Source: Sulfurovum sp. (GTDB lineage: Bacteria; Campylobacterota; Campylobacteria; Campylobacterales; Sulfurovaceae). Taken from it: DNA of 8,084 nucleotides. Location of the stretch: contig JAMONG010000221.1 of the NCBI GenBank assembly GCA_027066595.1, forward strand, positions 1 to 8,084, in the 5' to 3' direction. The translations under genes and the position numbers were made by a program. Positions 7,338 through 8,084 of this stretch are shown one piece after another. Under the pieces are notes generated by a model. The model worked only from the letters and a program-made list of their open reading frames with translations, had not been told where the DNA came from and searched no databases. The first letter of the stretch is position 1, and each line of letters opens with the position of its first letter.

Positions 7338-7721
7338 TTAGTTAACTGCTACTTCAACTTCAGTACCTTCCCAGATACCGTGTTTTGTACAGTAACCGTG
7401 AGCTACTAGTTTAAGTTTTTTACCAGTTGGAATGATGGTAAATGTAGTTGTATTGTGTGCTTTTATGTTTCCAAGTGTTCCTGGAACGTAAGTTGCTTGT
7501 GCTAGTTTTGTCTCACCGTTAAAAAGAGTGATAGACTCAATGTAGTGATCAAAATCATCTGGGTGAGTGTATTCGTTACCCATTTTTACTGTTACTTCAA
7601 ATGGCTCACCAGCTGTTGCTGTGTCTGCACATGTGATAAATGGTGAATGTCTGTCGATAAGGTCTTTTTTTGCTTCTCTATCTACTTCTGAGATGTCTAC
7701 GTATTTGTTAATTTTTGGCAT
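7338..7721 (-). CDS. Superoxide reductase, neelaredoxin (one-iron) type
   Basis: A 127-residue desulfoferrodoxin/neelaredoxin-family protein. It reduces superoxide to hydrogen peroxide at a square-pyramidal Fe(His)4(Cys) centre, normally with electrons from rubredoxin, and is probably cytoplasmic because no signal peptide is seen. The expected iron ligands are present: H25 (in DRHSP), H53 (THPDD), H59 (DHYI), and C111 and H114 (CTKHGIWEG). There is no N-terminal rubredoxin-like four-Cys iron site, so it is the one-iron class. The residues before H25 are Asp-Arg rather than the usual catalytic Glu-Lys pair. Start: AAGGA (7728-7732 on the other strand) lies 6 bases before the ATG. The gene is convergent with the cytochrome, divergent from the gene at 7862, and has its own promoter. 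It fits defence in an anaerobic or microaerophilic bacterium. Confidence 0.92.
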   Translation of the reverse strand: MPKINKYVDISEVDREAKKDLIDRHSPFITCADTATAGEPFEVTVKMGNEYTHPDDFDHYIESITLFNGETKLAQATYVPGTLGNIKAHNTTTFTIIPTGKKLKLVAHGYCTKHGIWEGTEVEVAVN

Positions 7722-7744
7722 GTTATATCCTTGGTTAAATTTTT

Positions 7745-7759
7745 TGTAATCAGATTATA
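7745..7759. promoter_or_regulatory. Near-palindrome over the superoxide reductase -10 and start, possible operator
   Basis: TGTAATCAGATTATA contains the perfect inverted repeat TAATC-A-GATTA (7747-7757) plus a matching outer T/A pair. It covers the -10 box and the predicted transcription start, where a bound repressor would block the promoter. The size and AT-rich form resemble Fur/PerR-type boxes, but the match to their consensus is poor in register. The operator role is inference. Confidence 0.3.
7754..7759 (-). promoter_or_regulatory. -10 box of the superoxide reductase promoter
   Basis: On the minus strand this reads TATAAT, preceded by TGTGC, a near extended -10. Transcription would start near 7747, giving a leader of about 25 bases with the AAGGA site in it. 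No good TTGACA box is seen about 17 bases upstream. In Campylobacterota the -35 element is often weak or replaced by AT-rich periodic sequence. Confidence 0.6.
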
Positions 7760-7802
7760 GCACAAGTAAAATTAAATAGGATAAAAATACTCTTATTTAT
7801 TT

Positions 7803-7808
7803 TATAAG
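7803..7808 (+). promoter_or_regulatory. Candidate -10 box for the gene at 7862
   Basis: TATAAG in an AT-rich stretch would give a start near 7815 and a leader of about 47 bases that includes the tandem repeat at 7827-7842. There is no recognisable -35 box. The alternative TATTTT at 7845-7850 is too close to the start codon to leave room for the AAGGG site in the transcript. Confidence 0.3.
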
Positions 7809-7826
7809 TTAAGACTAGGGAGATTT

Positions 7827-7842
7827 TTGTTACATTGTTACA
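7827..7842. repeat. Perfect tandem 8-base repeat, possible operator
   Basis: TTGTTACA occurs twice with no gap. With the next base the 17-base site is also a near-palindrome (TTGT-ACA--TGT-ACAA, 14 of 17 positions matching their reverse complement). It lies 19 bases before the ATG at 7862, in the divergent intergenic region. Dyads built from TGTnACA are common as repressor sites, for example of the TetR family, but no regulator can be named from this alone. Confidence 0.4.
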
Positions 7843-7861
7843 AATATTTTAAGGGTACAAG

Positions 7862-8084
7862 ATGAGTGAAATAAGTAATGAAGCACTACCAACAGAACAG
7901 TTTTACACAGAAGTAAAGAAAAATGTAAAAGAGGGCATGGAGTACAGAGATGCTGTGCAGCTTGTCGCTGTGATGATGGGAGGAGAGATAGCACGCCTTG
8001 TCTCACCTGCAATTAACAAATACCAAGAAGCAATTTATGAGAAAACAGAACTCTCAAAACAACCCAATGTCGATGAGTGTGCGA
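7862..8084 (+). CDS. Unrecognised protein, 3' partial
   Basis: The frame is open from ATG 7862 to the window edge with 74 full codons and no stop. AAGGG (7851-7855) lies 6 bases before the ATG, which supports a real start. The protein begins MSEISNEALPTEQFYTEVKK and is mostly helical and charged, with a central segment reading YRDAVQLVAVMMGGEIARLV and then SPAINKYQEAIYEK. No signal peptide or clear membrane helix is visible, so it is probably cytoplasmic. I do not recognise the family. It is divergent from the superoxide reductase gene and may share regulation through the 140-base region between them. The C-terminal part and the total length cannot be seen. Confidence 0.65.
   Translation, partial: MSEISNEALPTEQFYTEVKKNVKEGMEYRDAVQLVAVMMGGEIARLVSPAINKYQEAIYEKTELSKQPNVDECA

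Noticed and set aside
7567..7749. A 60-codon + strand frame over the superoxide reductase gene
   Set aside because: It is antisense to a gene with all iron ligands in place and has no ribosome site; no independent support.
7792..7808. CTTAT/ATAAG short inverted repeat in the divergent intergenic region
   Set aside because: It is a five-base AT-rich stem with a 7-base loop in very AT-rich DNA; expected by chance and without a following T-run.
7830..8012. A minus-strand 60-codon frame over the start of the gene at 7862
   Set aside because: It is Leu/Cys/Ser-rich without a ribosome site, whereas the + strand frame has AAGGG at good spacing and a plausible protein.

Overview
The window reads as chromosomal DNA of an AT-rich Gram-negative bacterium. 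Codon use, dense overlapping genes and the protein flavour suggest a Campylobacterota (Sulfurovum/Sulfurimonas-like) organism. That taxonomic call is inference, because no rRNA or other marker gene is present.

Positions 1-5033 hold most of a Bat ('Bacteroides aerotolerance'-type) operon on the + strand. In order it encodes a DUF58 protein (5' end cut by the window), a DUF4381 membrane protein, BatA (VWA), BatB (VWA), BatC (TPR) and BatD. The MoxR AAA+ ATPase that normally leads such operons would lie upstream, outside the window. Each gene overlaps the next by 4-11 bases, so translation is probably coupled. The products form a mostly membrane-anchored set. Only BatA keeps a full MIDAS metal-binding motif; DUF58 and BatB carry substitutions at the first aspartate.

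Positions 5045-7240 hold a large exported multiheme cytochrome c with eight CXXCH motifs, followed by a HEAT-like region and TPR repeats. It starts 11 bases after batD with no visible promoter or terminator between them, so it is probably the last gene of the same transcript. This places a periplasmic redox protein with the Bat assembly, and the function of that pairing is not established.

Positions 7241-7337 are a short convergent intergenic stretch with a small hairpin and no clear poly-T terminator. Positions 7338-7721 (- strand) encode a one-iron superoxide reductase (neelaredoxin type) with all five iron ligands, but with Asp-Arg where the family usually has Glu-Lys. Positions 7722-7861 are a divergent intergenic region. 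It holds a strong -10 box for the reductase gene inside a near-palindrome, and a tandem 8-base repeat that is also a near-palindrome ahead of the next gene. From 7862 to the window end is the beginning of an unrecognised + strand gene.

The window is therefore mostly a known but poorly understood system (Bat) joined to a multiheme cytochrome, next to an oxygen-defence gene. I see no mobile elements, CRISPR arrays, tRNA or rRNA genes.
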